A stretch of DNA of 64,000 nt from Apium graveolens (GCF_009905375.1 NC_133653.1:87843004-87907003), one strand, 5' to 3'; numbered from the stretch's first letter, positions 33,995 to 47,100 are shown. A program made the numbers and translations. The notes: generated from the sequence alone by a model not told the origin.

Positions 33995-34207
33995 CTATAT
34001 GTTAGATACTGCTTCCTGATAATAACCTAGCACAATATACAAAATTACAATGATAACATTCCCAGCTTGCAAACAGCCATATCCCTCGGATACACCTTTG
34101 TTGTTATCTCCAAAGGTAACCAGGGGGCCAGCTTTCTCAATCCGCATTTGATAGCAGGGCTCTATCTCCGGTCATATGTCTTGATGATCCACTGTCAAGA
34201 ATCCACA
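33995..34207 (-). pseudogene. Protease stub of TR-GAG copy 2
   Basis: The D-S-G-S-S-R-H-M-T-G-D signature is intact at about 34167-34200 but a frame change follows within ten codons; resemblance to the Sirevirus protease ends after the G-Y-G block, exactly as in copy 1. Confidence 0.72.
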
Positions 34208-34248
34208 CTACCGGTTATACCTGTTTAATGCCCTGCACTTCAAATGGA

Positions 34249-36480
34249 TTAGACCTTCTTCGGAACCCAAATTTGGTTGGGCCCGGCATACTTGTAGAAC
34301 TGTCCTTTGTCAGGCAAAACAACATTCTTAATTTTAATTGTCTCAACTTTCTCAATGACTGAACATTTGACCTTGTAAACAGCCTTAACAAATTTCTGTT
34401 TAAGCTTAGGCACAAATGTCTCCTTTCTAGCCTTAGAAGGACTAGCAGTCTTAGACCTATCATGCTTCTTGTTATTCACATGCTGACGAGGAGTAGTCTT
34501 ATCATTAGACACATGCTTACCATTAAAATAAGCATACATCATATTAAAAGCACAAGACATACAATTAGCAACACTACATGCTTTATGAGAGTGATTAACA
34601 GCAGGTAATTTATGCATGGTAGACATGGAATTATTGTTATCCAACTCATGTGTGTCTGAGTTAGTCTCAGTTGCTTTCACAACTTTGACTAAAACTTTCG
34701 ACTCACTTGACTTGGAAACAATCTTCTCATTAGCATGATCTTCAGCACGTATTTCTTCATGAATAATAGAAGAGGTCGCATCAAATGGTTCAGCAATTGA
34801 TGCTTTATAGAGGGGTTCATCAACACCCTTAAGCACATGTGGTACTTCCCTCCCTTTAGCACAGACATGAGGAGGGGAGTTTATGCCTAATTCTCCAATA
34901 GCAGCATTGTAATCATAACCTATTCCAGATGTTTGATTAACAGCTTGCTTACTGTAGAACTCTTTAGCCTTCGAACAAGAATTGAAGTAGGCTCTAACCT
35001 TAGTCTCAAGACCGGTGATCTTGTCTTTGAGAATAGTTTCGAGTTTTCTATAACAGTCAACTCTATTCTCTAGAAAAGATACCTGTTCTTTTAATTTGTC
35101 TTGATTAATGTGCACAAGTCTTAATTCATTGACCTCTTTCTCAAGGTCTGTGATCTGTAAACTTAACAGTTCATTATCACGACGTGCACAATCTAAGTTA
35201 CCTCTTAGATGATAAACCATTTCAGCATCAGAAAGTTTTACCTCTATTCTTGACGATGAAGCTTTTCCATCAATAGCCATAAGAGCAAGATTTCCTTCAT
35301 CTTCATCTTCACTGTCAGTATCATCCCAGCTTCTTCCCTTTTCCAGATAAGCCCTTTCAGAGTTCTTTCTTACTTGCTTTGGCTTCCTACATTCTGTGGC
35401 AAAGTGTCCCAACTCATTACAGTTATAGCATCTAATGGTGCTTCGATCAACCATCCCTATTTTGTACCCACCACTGCTGGTGTTAGAGGATGAAGATCCA
35501 CCTTTCTGGAATTTGTTGTAGTTGGACTTGTACTTAAGCTTGGGATTCCTCCTGAATCTGACATGGGAGAATCTCTTGACAATTTGGGCCATTGATTCAT
35601 CTTCCAATTGCTCCAGCTCTTCCAAGGAATAAAAATCATCACTTGATTGATTTGTAGTAGGAGGATCATATTCTGCTACTAACTCATTTTCCTCACCCTT
35701 GGAAAACTGTACCATTCTTTCTAACTGTTGAGATTGTTGTTGTTGTTGACCTTCAGCTACAAGTGCAGTAGATGTGCTGACCATTCTATCCTTCCCGTAG
35801 ACTTCCTTCTGTTGAATCTGCTCCAACTCATAGGTTTTTAACACTCCATAGAGCCTGTCCAAAGAAATCTCACTCAGATCTCTAGCTTCTCTAATGGTAG
35901 TGATTCTATGTTCAAGATGAGCTGGCAGTGTTAAAAGGAACTTTTTGTTGACCTCTCTGATTGAATAATACTTTCCATTGATGTTCAGGTTGTTGATCAA
36001 CGCATTGTACCTCTCAAACACTTCAGTAATTCCTTCTCCTGGATTTGATTTGAAATGTTCATATTCAGAGGTTAGGATTTCCAACTTGTTCTCCCTAACT
36101 TCCTCTGTGCCTTCATTAATCACCTCAATAGTTTCCCACATGTATTTGGAATTTTTACAGTTCATCACATGTCTGTTCATCAAGGGATCAAGGGAATCAA
36201 TTAATATTAATTGAAGGCTGGCATCCAAGGAGGCTTCTTCCTTCTCAGCAGGAGTAAAATCTTCAGGCTCTTTTGGATAGGTTCTAGCTTCAGTAGTCAC
36301 CACACCATCTATTATTACCTCCGGTTCAATAACCATCGGAGTTTTTATACCCTTCTTTAACAAGTTTGAATATTTGGGATTTGCAACTTGTAAAAATAAT
36401 AGCATCTTCTTCTTCCACATGATATAATTCTCTTTATCAAATTGTGGAATTTTAACGGTTCCAACTTTATGTGAAGTCAT
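34249..36480 (-). CDS. gag: Gag polyprotein of TR-GAG (Sirevirus type), complete
   Basis: 743 codons from ATG 36480 (M-T-S-H-K-V-G, followed by I-P-Q-F-D-K-E-N-Y, the usual copia Gag start) to the stop at 34249; the frame is also open 15 codons upstream but without ATG. Parts: N-terminal Gag domain with W-K-K-K-M (about residues 20-65), UBN2-like core (about 85-235), Gln-rich and acidic linker, Ser/Gly basic stretch, one CCHC knuckle (C-Y-N-C-N-E-L-G-H-F-A-T-E-C, about bases 35398-35440), coiled-coil-like segment (about 34990-35220) and a basic C-terminus. Expected role: particle assembly and RNA packaging. It is the only intact gene of the element and matches copy 1 closely, suggesting that both descend from a gag-only master. 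Confidence 0.92.
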   Translation of the reverse strand: MTSHKVGTVKIPQFDKENYIMWKKKMLLFLQVANPKYSNLLKKGIKTPMVIEPEVIIDGVVTTEARTYPKEPEDFTPAEKEEASLDASLQLILIDSLDPLMNRHVMNCKNSKYMWETIEVINEGTEEVRENKLEILTSEYEHFKSNPGEGITEVFERYNALINNLNINGKYYSIREVNKKFLLTLPAHLEHRITTIREARDLSEISLDRLYGVLKTYELEQIQQKEVYGKDRMVSTSTALVAEGQQQQQSQQLERMVQFSKGEENELVAEYDPPTTNQSSDDFYSLEELEQLEDESMAQIVKRFSHVRFRRNPKLKYKSNYNKFQKGGSSSSNTSSGGYKIGMVDRSTIRCYNCNELGHFATECRKPKQVRKNSERAYLEKGRSWDDTDSEDEDEGNLALMAIDGKASSSRIEVKLSDAEMVYHLRGNLDCARRDNELLSLQITDLEKEVNELRLVHINQDKLKEQVSFLENRVDCYRKLETILKDKITGLETKVRAYFNSCSKAKEFYSKQAVNQTSGIGYDYNAAIGELGINSPPHVCAKGREVPHVLKGVDEPLYKASIAEPFDATSSIIHEEIRAEDHANEKIVSKSSESKVLVKVVKATETNSDTHELDNNNSMSTMHKLPAVNHSHKACSVANCMSCAFNMMYAYFNGKHVSNDKTTPRQHVNNKKHDRSKTASPSKARKETFVPKLKQKFVKAVYKVKCSVIEKVETIKIKNVVLPDKGQFYKYAGPNQIWVPKKV

Positions 36481-36562
36481 TATGAATTTTTGAATAAATA
36501 AAAATTCAAGGAGTTGAAAAATCACAAAAGTCTAGGATCTTGATTTGTTCGTTAATCAGAAG

Positions 36563-36574
36563 GCTCTGATACCA
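36563..36574 (-). promoter_or_regulatory. Primer-binding site of TR-GAG copy 2
   Basis: Minus-strand TGGTATCAGAGC (initiator tRNA-Met) two bases after the 5' LTR end at 36577. Confidence 0.9.
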
Positions 36575-36576
36575 AT

Positions 36577-37883
36577 TGTTAGGTCCCAATGTGTTTGTAG
36601 AAGGGGGGGTTGAATACAAACGTTACCAAATAATCGAATAAATGCGGAATAAAAAAATGTGAAACAAAATTCAAGTTAAATAAAAATATTATTAAACTTG
36701 AAAGGTGTTACAACAACTGTATCGATTACAAGGTATTAATCTCAAATCAATTATCTCAAATCTAGAATAAATTCGACATGAACTTTTTCTATTTTTGCAA
36801 TAATTAGAATCAAATGCTAAACGCGATTTGAGATTAAGTTCTAGGGATTTTGATCCGCTAGATTGTTACACAAGAACAAGATAAAGATTTCTAGTTGATT
36901 GGATTTAACTTTGCAATCTAGAAATTGATCTTTGAAATAAGCAGATGAAAAATGAAATATTTGTTGCGGCTGTTGTGTTCTTGGTTTTGTGTTCTGTGTT
37001 GGATGGATAATTGATCTACTGCTTGTCTGCTTCTTTTTAAACATCATAATAGAATTGAATTGGCATGACAATCCTATAACTGGCAAGACTTTCGGTAGGA
37101 CAATGGATTGAACTAGCAAGACAATCTGAATGAACTGGCATGACAATCAGAATGAACTAGCAAGACAATCCTTCTCTTAGTGTAACTTTCGGTGAGACTA
37201 TTGAAAATGTCCTAGCATGACAATCGGTATGACAATCCTGATTGTCATGCTAGTTCATTTTCAATTGTCTTGCTGATTTAATGCAGATTTTAATCCAATT
37301 TAAATTCTGAAAATTCCTAAAATTAATTCAGAATTAATTAATCAATTAATTCAATTAATAAATAAATTATTTTTCGCAGATATAATTTATTTTCTTAATT
37401 AAATTAGATGACTTAATTAATTAATAGAGAATTAATTCTAGTCTTCAACATCACCCATCCTTCTGCAGATCTTCTGAAAATTACTGAAAATTATGAATCA
37501 ATTCCACCACTTCAATGTTGACACTCGATGTACTGTCTGGTTCATGAGTGACTAACTTCCGTGACGTTTCTTCATGTCTTGACTTTGACACTTTGATTTT
37601 CTTCAGATTAAATCCTTGTAATTAATGATACTCTGACGAGATCTCTGTCACTTGATTAAATCCACGATCTTGATTTATATCACTGAGGCATGATCAACTT
37701 CTTGAACTTCTTCCAGTGAATTAACTCCTCAAGTCTGTAGATGAACCTTGTTTCTGAATCCTTTGACAGATATTACTTTGCGAGATCTCTCTGACGGTCG
37801 ATCCACTATTTACTTATTACATTCTTATTTGAGTTGAGTTGAATCCTCGAATATACAAATAGGTCTATGACATATGACTTACA
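36577..37883 (-). repeat. 5' LTR of TR-GAG copy 2 (1,307 bp)
   Basis: Near-identical to 30426-31735; terminal G run of seven bases here versus eleven in the partner. Confidence 0.95.
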
Positions 37884-37888
37884 GAGAT
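37884..37888. repeat. Target-site duplication GAGAT, right
   Basis: Second copy of the duplication; family B LTR sequence resumes immediately after it. Confidence 0.9.
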
Positions 37889-40800
37889 GATTCAAAGGAA
37901 TCAAGTTTCCTGTTAAACAACCAATAGAATTGGATATTCTTTTTAAGTTTTTAAAACCAAGGTTAGGCTGCTGATCAGTCACGCACTAACCCCGAGCAAA
38001 GTACACAGCACTGTTCTAACAACTGGATCCAAGGCACACATTGGCCTAACTTGACCATCGATATGGTCTGACCACGAATTTGGTCCACATAAAGAAAACT
38101 ATCCAATTCTAAAGTAGTTCAATATGATAAACAATATAATTCAATAAAACCGGATCATAATCAATAACAATAAAGCATTTGTATAAAAGCATGGTGAAAA
38201 TTCATGGGTAGCAAAAAGGGTATGTCAAAGTATATAAAAGGAGTGGCCTCCAGCCTGTGTGAGTTTCGGGTATTAGATGAAAAATGTCTTTACAAGGTTT
38301 TAGTACTTTGATGTCACAAGGTATGATTGAGTATAAACGTTTCTGTATGTGTAAACAATTCTGTTCCAGTGTTTGGTATATGGTGGTTATATATTTGTGG
38401 AGTAATACCGTATATGTGTGGTTTAATATCTGGTAAATCAACACGAAATGGTTCACAAAGAATATGGCTTACGGCTCAAAGATCAAATGATGTGGCTCAG
38501 GTTCAAGGCTGAAGGATTCAGAGTATTTCCAATATAAAACAGAGCTACTTTGAATATTAACAATATTTCACAAGAGAATTTAGAAATATTTGCAATATAT
38601 CTCGAGGAAGGTTTAGAAGTACTTGCCTTATCATAATCGATTCCGATTTCACTTTTATTCGTCAATTGACTCTCTTCAACAATCACTCGTCTACTTTTCC
38701 TATGCCTCGATTCTATTTTCTGATTACTGGCTGTATTTTCTACATGTCGATTCCGTTTTCTGATCACCTGCTTTCCTTTCTTACGCCTTGCTTACTCTGC
38801 TAGGCATCATAAGTATCTATCAATATTTAACTCATACGATTCTATTCGACATACACTTCTATCTACCCTTCGTTTCACCCAAATCCGACTAACGGATTGA
38901 AAGTTACGATATAAACAAGTAAACACCGAACATGTAGACCGACAGTCAACTAACAAGTCATATATAACACATAACACGTCAAATAATCAATGACATATCA
39001 TTTATAAAGAAGTCCCGGGTTATAAATAGGCTTTCGGGTATTCAAAATGTTTTTTAAAACATTTTTCGGAATTAAAACGGGTCGTTGGATCAATTTTAAA
39101 GTAATAAACAGGGTTCGGTTGGCCGAATATGGCTTCAAAACAATTTTATAATAATTATTGATCCTTGAAAACAATTTAAAATAATATTTTAAAGCTCGAA
39201 ACTATTTTTCGGAATTTTTAAATCATTTAATAATAATTAAATCTATTTATTAAATCAATTAAAATCAACTAATAATTAATTAAGTTAATTAATCAATTAA
39301 TATTAAATTAATTGACTAATTAAAATAATTAAAAACTAATTAAAATTAATTAATAAAATAAATCAGATTTATTTTTGAATTAAAAATGAATTTTGGAATT
39401 AAAATAATGATTTTAGGAATTAAAAATGAATTTTAGGAATTAAATAATGAATTTTTGAATTATTTCTAAAAAGAAATTGCAGAAACATATTTGGATAATT
39501 GGAATTGGGGGAAAATGAATCAAACCCGGGTTTGAGAATCGGGTCGTGATGAATGTCACCGGGTCGGGTATGAACTCGCTAGTTTCTGGGGACGAACCCA
39601 GTTTCCGGCGGTTCTTGCCGGACTCCGGCGACCTTCATTCATCCCTAAAGCCACTCGGTTTTACGAGTTTATCATATCTAAATCATTCTTCGTCACGCCG
39701 GCAATTCAGTTTGCTTAACAACACGCACAAACATACAATCCAGGCCGTTCTCCGATCAAATCCGCCATGAAAACCGGCAAACTCGGAGAAATCTGGCGAA
39801 GTCACGACTTTCTTAAATAATGAACAAAAACCCGCGATTTATACATCAAAATAACGCTCTAATCATCTACAACCTATTCACATAATCAAATTCAATCACC
39901 AACTCAAGAACAACAATAAAATTCGAATTAAAAACTGGGCAAAAACCCAAAACTCGTTTTCACCCAATACTGGACCAAAATTAACGAGTTTATACACTAA
40001 ATCAATCCTCAGGAACTCAGGAATCATAATCCATCATCAAAACATTCAAACAATCCTTCAAACTTAAAAACCGAATTTAAAGGAAAATATGAAAATACGA
40101 AATTAATAAATATTCAACCTTATTCAACGATTTCGATACGGAACCGACCGTCTCGTCGAGAGCTTCATTTTGACTATTCATACGCCTCCATCGGATTCCA
40201 ATAACGTCTTCAAATTCTCGTTTGATTGTGAAGAACACGAAGAACACGGTTCGTTTTTCTGGATAATTATATAATTAACTGATTGCAAATGAATTTCTGT
40301 ACAAAATAAGATACGGTAATGACTATTTATATTTACGGAATATTGGTACCCCGTTGGATCATACCGGATATAAAACGGTACGTTTATTTATAAAAACTGA
40401 TCCAAACGATACTGGTTTTCGGGATAATTATCCAAACCAGTACAATTTGTACTGCGGTCTTGGTCTCAGCGCCTGGTTACACGTATTACGAGGCGATAAT
40501 TGTGATAGTTTAATAAAAAGCTCCCGTTTATCGAAAATACGAGTTTTATTGATTTACCGAAATGAATATTGTATCGAAAATATTGCGCCGGGACCCGCGC
40601 AGGACAAACCGTACGGCGGATCGAAAAAGTCGAAACACGGAAAATGCTCGGAATATTACAATTAGGTTAGGAAGGAGTTCCCGGAAGAGTTTCGGGTTCT
40701 AAAAACGTAACAACGGATGACGTCGGTTGGTTCCCGTTTTTATAAAATAGGTTTTAAATACCCGGAAATTTTTTTTTTTATAAAATTTATATGATTCCTG

Positions 40801-41015
40801 TAAATTCATAAATCAACATAAAAATAATTAGGAAGATATGACAATTATCTATATTTTATTTTGGACATATAAAATTTAAAATACTCAATTAATAATATTT
40901 TTAAACATCCAAACGCATTTAACACTTAACAAATAATTCATAGAATAGATACTGAACACATATAATAATTATTTAATAGAAAAAAATAATTACACGATAT
41001 ATCCCAGATATTACA
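37889..41015 (-). repeat. Family B 5' LTR, proximal part
   Basis: Matches the plus-strand family B LTRs (48184-51743) in reverse at both ends. The central part (about 39480-40250, with CCGGGT and CCGGCG words) is much more diverged from 48900-49790. A TATA motif is at 40323-40331. The right end abuts D pol with TAGACAAC. Confidence 0.85.
40323..40331 (-). promoter_or_regulatory. TATA box of minus-strand family B LTR (putative)
   Basis: Minus-strand TATAAATAG about 690 bases into the LTR, at the same place as 48866-48874 in the plus copy. Confidence 0.5.
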
Positions 41016-43620
41016 TAGACAACCCTTTCTTTGGTGACACCTTCAGCAAAACGGCTTCGCCGACTTGGAATCTAACATCCTTACGCGCTGGATCCGCATA
41101 CTTTCGCTGTCTATCTTGAGCAGCAAGCAATCTTTTCTGAATTAATTTGACTGTCTCATGCAACTGTTGTACCAATTCTGAGCATGGAATCTTTCCTTCT
41201 CCTACTTCATCCCAACTCGTCGGTGATTAACATTTCCATCCGTATAAAGTTTTGTATGGTGGCATGCCAATACTGGAGTGATAGTTGTTGTTATAGGAGA
41301 ATTCTACTAATGGCAAGTGGGCATCCCAACTTCATGTAAAATCGATTGCACAACTGCGCAACATGTCTTCGATTGTTTGAATTGTCCTTTCACTCTGACC
41401 ATCAGTCTGCGAGTGATACGCCTCACTCATGTTCAGCTTCGTGCCAAGACTCTCTTGAAATTACTTCCAGAATCTCGAGTTAAATCGGGGACCTCTGTCT
41501 GAAACTATCGATACGGGTACTCCATGTCTTAGTACGATTTCACGCACATACAGATGAACCAATCTGTCCAATGACGACTTCTCATTAATTGGAAGAAAAT
41601 GCGCCGACTTCAGAAGGCGATCAATTATAACCCATATAGCGTCATGTCCGGATTTCGTTCGCGGTAGTCCCACTATAAAGTCCATAGAAATATTTTCCCA
41701 TTTCCATTCTGGAATCTTCAGGGGCTGAATTAATCCGCTTGGTCGTTGATGTTCTGCCTTCACTTTCTGACAAGTATAACACTTCGCAACCCATTCTGCC
41801 ACTTCTCGCTTCATATTTGGCCACCAAAAGTTCTGCTTCAAGTCTCGATACATCTTGGTGCTTCCCGGATGGATTGAAAATCTTGAATTGTGGGCTTCTT
41901 GCAAAATCTCATTCTTCAGTTCAGGTACATGAGGAATCCAAATTCTTGAGGAAAACCTTAGTATACCTTGCTCATCCTTTTGAGTACCAATCTCTTCTCC
42001 ATTTAGCTGATTTTTCTCTTTCTTCATTACTTCTTCCTGACATTTCCTTATCTTTTCCATTAATGTTGGCTGAAAAGTCATTGCACGACAAACATCTTCA
42101 ACTATTCCACAATCACAAAGTTCCAATTCAAATCTCTTAATCTCTTCAGACAAATCTTTTGGTGTTGCTATCATATTCAATCTTTGCTTCCTACTCAAAG
42201 CATCGGCTACAACATTTGCCTTTCCCGGATGATAATTTATCGAGCAATCATAGTCCTTAATCAATTCCAACCATCTTCTTTGCCTCATGTTGAGCTCCTT
42301 CTGAGTGAAAATATACTTTAAATCTTGTGATCCGTGTAGATCTCACACTTTTTTCCGTCGAGGTAATGTCTCTAAATCTTAAGTGCGAATACTATGGCTG
42401 CTAGTTACATGCCATGCGTAGGGTACTTCAATTCATGCGGTTTTAACTGTCTTGACGCATACACGATCACCTTATTGTGTTGCATTAACACACAGCCCAA
42501 TCCTTTATATGAAGCATCACTGAAAATCACAAAATTTCCTTGGTCGTCTGGTAGTACTAACACCGGAGTTGTTACCAACCTCTCTTCAACTCTTGAAAGC
42601 TATCCTCACATTATGCATTCCATTCGAACTTCTGATTCTTCCTGGTTAACTTAGTCAATGGCGTGGAGATTTTTGAAAAATCCTTGACAAATTTTCTATA
42701 ATATCCTGCTAATCCTAGAAAACTTCGCACTTCCGCAGGTGTCTTTGGCCTCTCCCAACTTATAATCGCCTCAATCTTTGCCGGATCTACTTTAACTGCT
42801 TCATCTCCAATGACGTGTCCCAAAAATTGAACTTCCTTTAACCAGAACTCACATTTAGAAAACTTGGCATACAACTTCTCTTGTCAGAGTATCTCCAATG
42901 CTATCCATAGATGCTGCTTATGTTCTTCTTCCGACTTTGAATAAATAAGGATGTCATCAATGAACACCACTACAAACTTGTCCAAATACTTTTTAAATCC
43001 CTGATTCATCAGATCCATAAATACTGCCGGGGCGTTAGTCAATCCAAAAGGCATTACTAAGAATTCATAATGTCTGTATCTTGTCCTGAATGCTGTCTTT
43101 GGAATATCTTCTTCTTTGATCTTTAATTGATGGTATCCTGATCTCAAGTCAATCTTTGAAAAGCACTTTGCTCCTTTTAGTTGATCAAATAGGTCATCTA
43201 TTCTTGGTAGTGGGTAACGGTTCTTAATCGTCACCTTATTCAACTCCCGATAATCTATACATAACCGCATACATCCATCTTTCTTCTTTACAAACAGAAC
43301 AGGTGCTCCCCATGGTGACGTACTTGGCCGTATCACTCCTTTGTCCAACAATTCTTGTAGCTGGCTCGCCAACTCTTTCATTTCTGCTGGTGCCATCCTA
43401 TATGGGGCCTTCGAAACTGGTTCTGTGCCCGGAGCAAGGTTGATCTCGAACTCGATTTGTCGATCTGGCGGTAAGCCTGGTAGTTCATCTGGAAACACAT
43501 CTGGGAATTCGTTGACTACGGGAATACTTCTATGCTGGAGTTGTCCTTTTCTGAATCCACTATATAAGCTAGGAACGACTCGCAACCTTTCCTAAGTAAC
43601 TTCTTAGCCTGAACAATTGT
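41016..43620 (-). pseudogene. pol: Broken Pol of family D (RT, RNase H, integrase)
   Basis: RT is open at 42884-43585, with [18 protein letters not shown] and F-I-D-D all recognisable. A frame change near 42880 leads to 42611-42874 (RT thumb/RNase H connection), another break precedes the RNase H, and integrase is open at 41461-42288 with [15 protein letters not shown] and S-D-R-G-P-R-F. At 41016-41460 the integrase tail continues in pieces with stop codons (about 41229 and 41460) and ends at V-L-L-K-V-S-P where the family B LTR begins. A frame change also lies near 43560 before RT. Sequence is closest to family A pol among those here. Confidence 0.85.
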
Positions 43621-44129
43621 AAGAAATAGTTGCTCTTGCCTTTGTCCCTTAAATACTACTTTCTCTCAACTCTTCGTCTTTAAATACACCTTCTTGGACA
43701 TACAATTAATCTGGGCGTTATTCTTCCCTAACCAATCCATACCTAAAATTATATCGAACTCTCCCAACTTGAAGAGTATCAAGTCGGATGAAAATTTATA
43801 CCCTGAAATATCAATCTAACACTTCGGACAGAGTTGACTCACAGGAGTCTTCTCTTGGTTCACAATTACCACATTTACTACCTCGTTCATAACCATTTTA
43901 TCACATTGAAGTTTATCAACAAAAGTTTCTGATATGAAAGATTCCGTTGCTCCCGAACCAATCAATACTTTAGCTTCGACATTATTTAGTAAAAGTGTAA
44001 CTACTATCACCTCAGAGTTCTGAATAGCGTCCTTCATTGTTCAATCAAATGTCCTTGCTGTTGCTTACGGAGTTATTGTAGGTGGTGGAGGTAAGGCCAA
44101 TACCTCAGCTGGCACACTTGCACTGGTAC
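43621..44129 (-). pseudogene. Broken protease and gag end of family D
   Basis: The aspartic protease is seen as V-L-I-G-S-G-A-T-E-S-F-I-S-E (about 43935-43975), where the usual Asp-Ser-Gly has become Gly-Ser-Gly, and a later N-W-L piece near 43720-43740. Stops and frame changes separate the pieces. A short Gag tail rich in Pro, Ala and Val precedes it and is cut at 44129 by the family C LTR. Confidence 0.75.
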
Positions 44130-47100
44130 TGTCACGCCCCCAACTTAAACAACAAATTAAATATAACTATTACAACATTTTAAAAAGAAGTAAACATAAC
44201 CAACTTCAAGATCTTACAGTTTAGGGTTTGGAACATCCCAACACTACCATCTATTACAATTGATTTTAAATAGCGAGTCCTCACACAAAACTACTATCTC
44301 TTATTCTACCTGAGCCCGAACATAAGCATCAGCATCACAGATCTTACGGGCAGTCTACTTGAATCTAACCATAGTTGTTAGCTGTAATATCAGGGTAAAG
44401 CAAGGAGTGAGCCAAATACTCAGCAAGTGCTAAACAGTATGATACAGAACATAAATCGAGATATACATTAAAGAATGACAATGGAAAGACATAACCAATG
44501 ATAACGAGAGATAAAACTATGGGTGATGGCATCATTTGCTTGTATCAAAACAATTTAAAATCATATCTTAATCAAAATCATTTTATGACGCTACGGATTA
44601 CAGCCGGTGATCAGCCGCGAAGTAATCCCGAACCTCGCTGGGTTCTAAAACATTAATGGGATCCCTAGGCAACTTTTAAGCCTACAATATAAGTGTGGAA
44701 ATGACTCGCGTCTCAGTCCAGATCCACTATTCAAAGAAAACATTTATCCCCCTTTGGGACTGAAAATCCACGTTTTATTTATTTCAAAAACTTATGCCGA
44801 TTTATGACCAAAATCTCTTATCACAGTAAACATTTTTATCAAGGGATTATAGATCAACTTGAAACACTGAAAATATGACACTAAATCTCAGGGCCATGAT
44901 CCACTAGACTTTACTATATTAGGGTAATTGAGAGGTTTCCATAAATAAGAACTTTGACAAGGAAATTTTGCAAGGCTATTGGATAATATGAAAGAGTAAT
45001 GCCAAACTAGGCTTAAAGCAATGGTTTTTAACAAAGTACAAGTACTAGAACATCAAGAAGGTAAGCTTCATGAATAAGAGAAGTGTTAAGTTATGAGGAA
45101 ATGATTTTTAGCTCAAGGTATAACAGGATTGTCCATCTTCAGGGTATGAAAAAGGGGTTATCAAATCAGTTAAGAACAATCTTTAAAGAATATCTGGCTT
45201 TTAGGTATCAAGGTAAAGTTTCTATAGGGGTTCAAGCATCAGGGTGAGATATCAGCACTTTAAGGATCGTTAGCATGTTAATCAAGAGGATTAATCAAGT
45301 ATTATAACGACCCTTTATTTTATCATGGCATTCATCTTACTTTAATATACTATCATGATAAGACTACTTTACAATACGTACTCGAGGGTTCATGGCATTT
45401 CTATATGATTCAAAGATAATCATAAGATATATTGATTTAAATATATTAAAATGACTCTGGATAGTTGCGTCAATATATATGAACTATTTGTTACACAATT
45501 GCAGTGAATACGAAGATAGGTTGAATCACTTGCCTTGAGAAAGGCTGGTCTGGTCTGACTGGTAGGAGCAACTGGAAGCTTCACTCGACCTTTATGGCAA
45601 GTTTACCCTCGTCTCGAGATCCTACATAAATAATAATAATCCTCATTATAATAAATTCTCACCAACTTAGCCTATTTACAACCCAAAATTAAACACGGAT
45701 GGCACTTAGGCCTATATGCACTTAATTTTATATTCACCTTAAAAATATAATTGCACACACATAGACACATATACTCACATATCATATATTAATACCAAAT
45801 AACACCATATACACCATAATGCAACACCAGGCTTGGATGATCTCGATCCCCCAATTTAAGTCACTCGGTCGCTAAACTAGACAAAGTCTTCTAATTTTGG
45901 CTTCCTAACTCGATGTGCCTTTACTAAACTATCCAAGACCTATTGACCCTCACTTGGGCCTTTTGCTCTACTGACCTTATACTATCTTACAACTATGGTG
46001 GTCAACCTAGATCTTACCCTTAAGTGTTCTAAAACTATGTGTTAAGTGAAAGTGCTCACTGGTGTAAATTTCAGAATAACAACCATGGTTTCTTGAGTGC
46101 GGTAGACACTCTTAAACTACAAGTTTTCCTTCAAAACTCTTACACAAGACTCTCCTAACCTTAGGGCATCTCCCAAACTTGATGTGGCTCAAGGGCCTAG
46201 CTTGGGCCTTCTTGGGCCTAAGCTTAAAGTCCAAGGTTCCCTTGTTTTCCTGGGCAGAAAATGCCCTGACTTGGATTAACTTGTGACACATGGTTCTAAC
46301 TCATATCGTATGAACTATGGCTGGAAAAACTTCTCTGACACTCCCTCTAACTAAGGCCCAACAGGGCCTAATGAGGGCCTACCCATGACATGGTCAAATC
46401 TCCTTATTTCTAAGTTGCAACAAAACTGTCCCCTGCTGGACAGATTTTGTGATTCTACTTGTGCACCTAACCAAACGGCATGCAAACCTCCAACCAACTC
46501 CTAAAACCTTTTATATACTCCCAATACTAACTTCTGGTGGCTTGGGCCTCAAAGTGCACAACAAATGCTCATTCAAAACTTCCCCATAATATCCAAAGCA
46601 AGCCTAGTGTCTTAATATCCTAAAATAGTGTCTCAACAGAAGGGGAGATCATCCATGCCCAAAAATTAACAACATGCAACTAAAAAATATGACATGCATC
46701 CCATGGAAAACATATAACATAATTTCGGCTAGGCATAAAGTTCTAAATGCTTGCAAAATCGACTTTCACCTATTACTCATCCTTAATAATCATGAAATAT
46801 AACTTCTTTTAACTATTAATAAGAAATTTATCATGGAAGCAATCTATTTTAAGCACACATATTTCGAATTTATAGATTTTTAAACAAAACAACATGATTT
46901 CGAAAAGAGTAGCATGCAAAACATGGTTGATCATCATTTTAATATCTTAAAACTAGTATGCATGGCTAAACATAAATATATAATGAAATTTCAGTAGCAT
47001 GCAAAGGATTTTAAAGCATGATATCTCCATAAAACACTTAGTTAGCACATATACATAATATATCTCATAGAGAGCTCTTGAATTCACAAGAATCAAGAGT

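Larger units (their letters stand above)
30426..37883 (-). mobile_element. TR-GAG copy 2: complete non-autonomous Sirevirus-like element
   Basis: 7,458 bp with two LTRs (TGTAAGTC...CCTAACA), PBS, one long gag, a protease stub, a conserved 3' region, several PPT-like motifs and a perfect 5 bp target duplication (GAGAT). It has no integrase, RT or RNase H. The LTRs differ at only about ten positions by eye plus a G-run length change, so insertion is recent. It depends on enzymes from another element; a Sirevirus with similar Gag is the likely helper. Confidence 0.95.
27795..41015 (-). mobile_element. Family B Tekay element, 5' half, itself interrupted by TR-GAG copy 2
   Basis: From right to left: a 5' LTR starting TGTAATATCTGGG at 41015, interrupted at 30426-37883, ending GGGCGCCACA at 30000; a PBS; then decayed gag-region sequence matching the first ~2.2 kb of the plus-strand family B internal region (51744-53975). 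It is cut at 27795 by family A. The right end abuts family D pol with no PPT, so the element inserted into D. Confidence 0.85.
41016..44129 (-). mobile_element. Family D Tekay element, internal fragment (gag end to integrase)
   Basis: Contains gag end, protease, RT, RNase H and integrase in gypsy order but no LTRs. The left end is cut by the family B LTR inside the integrase C-terminal region, and the right end by the family C LTR inside gag. The missing outer parts are not in this window. Confidence 0.85.
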
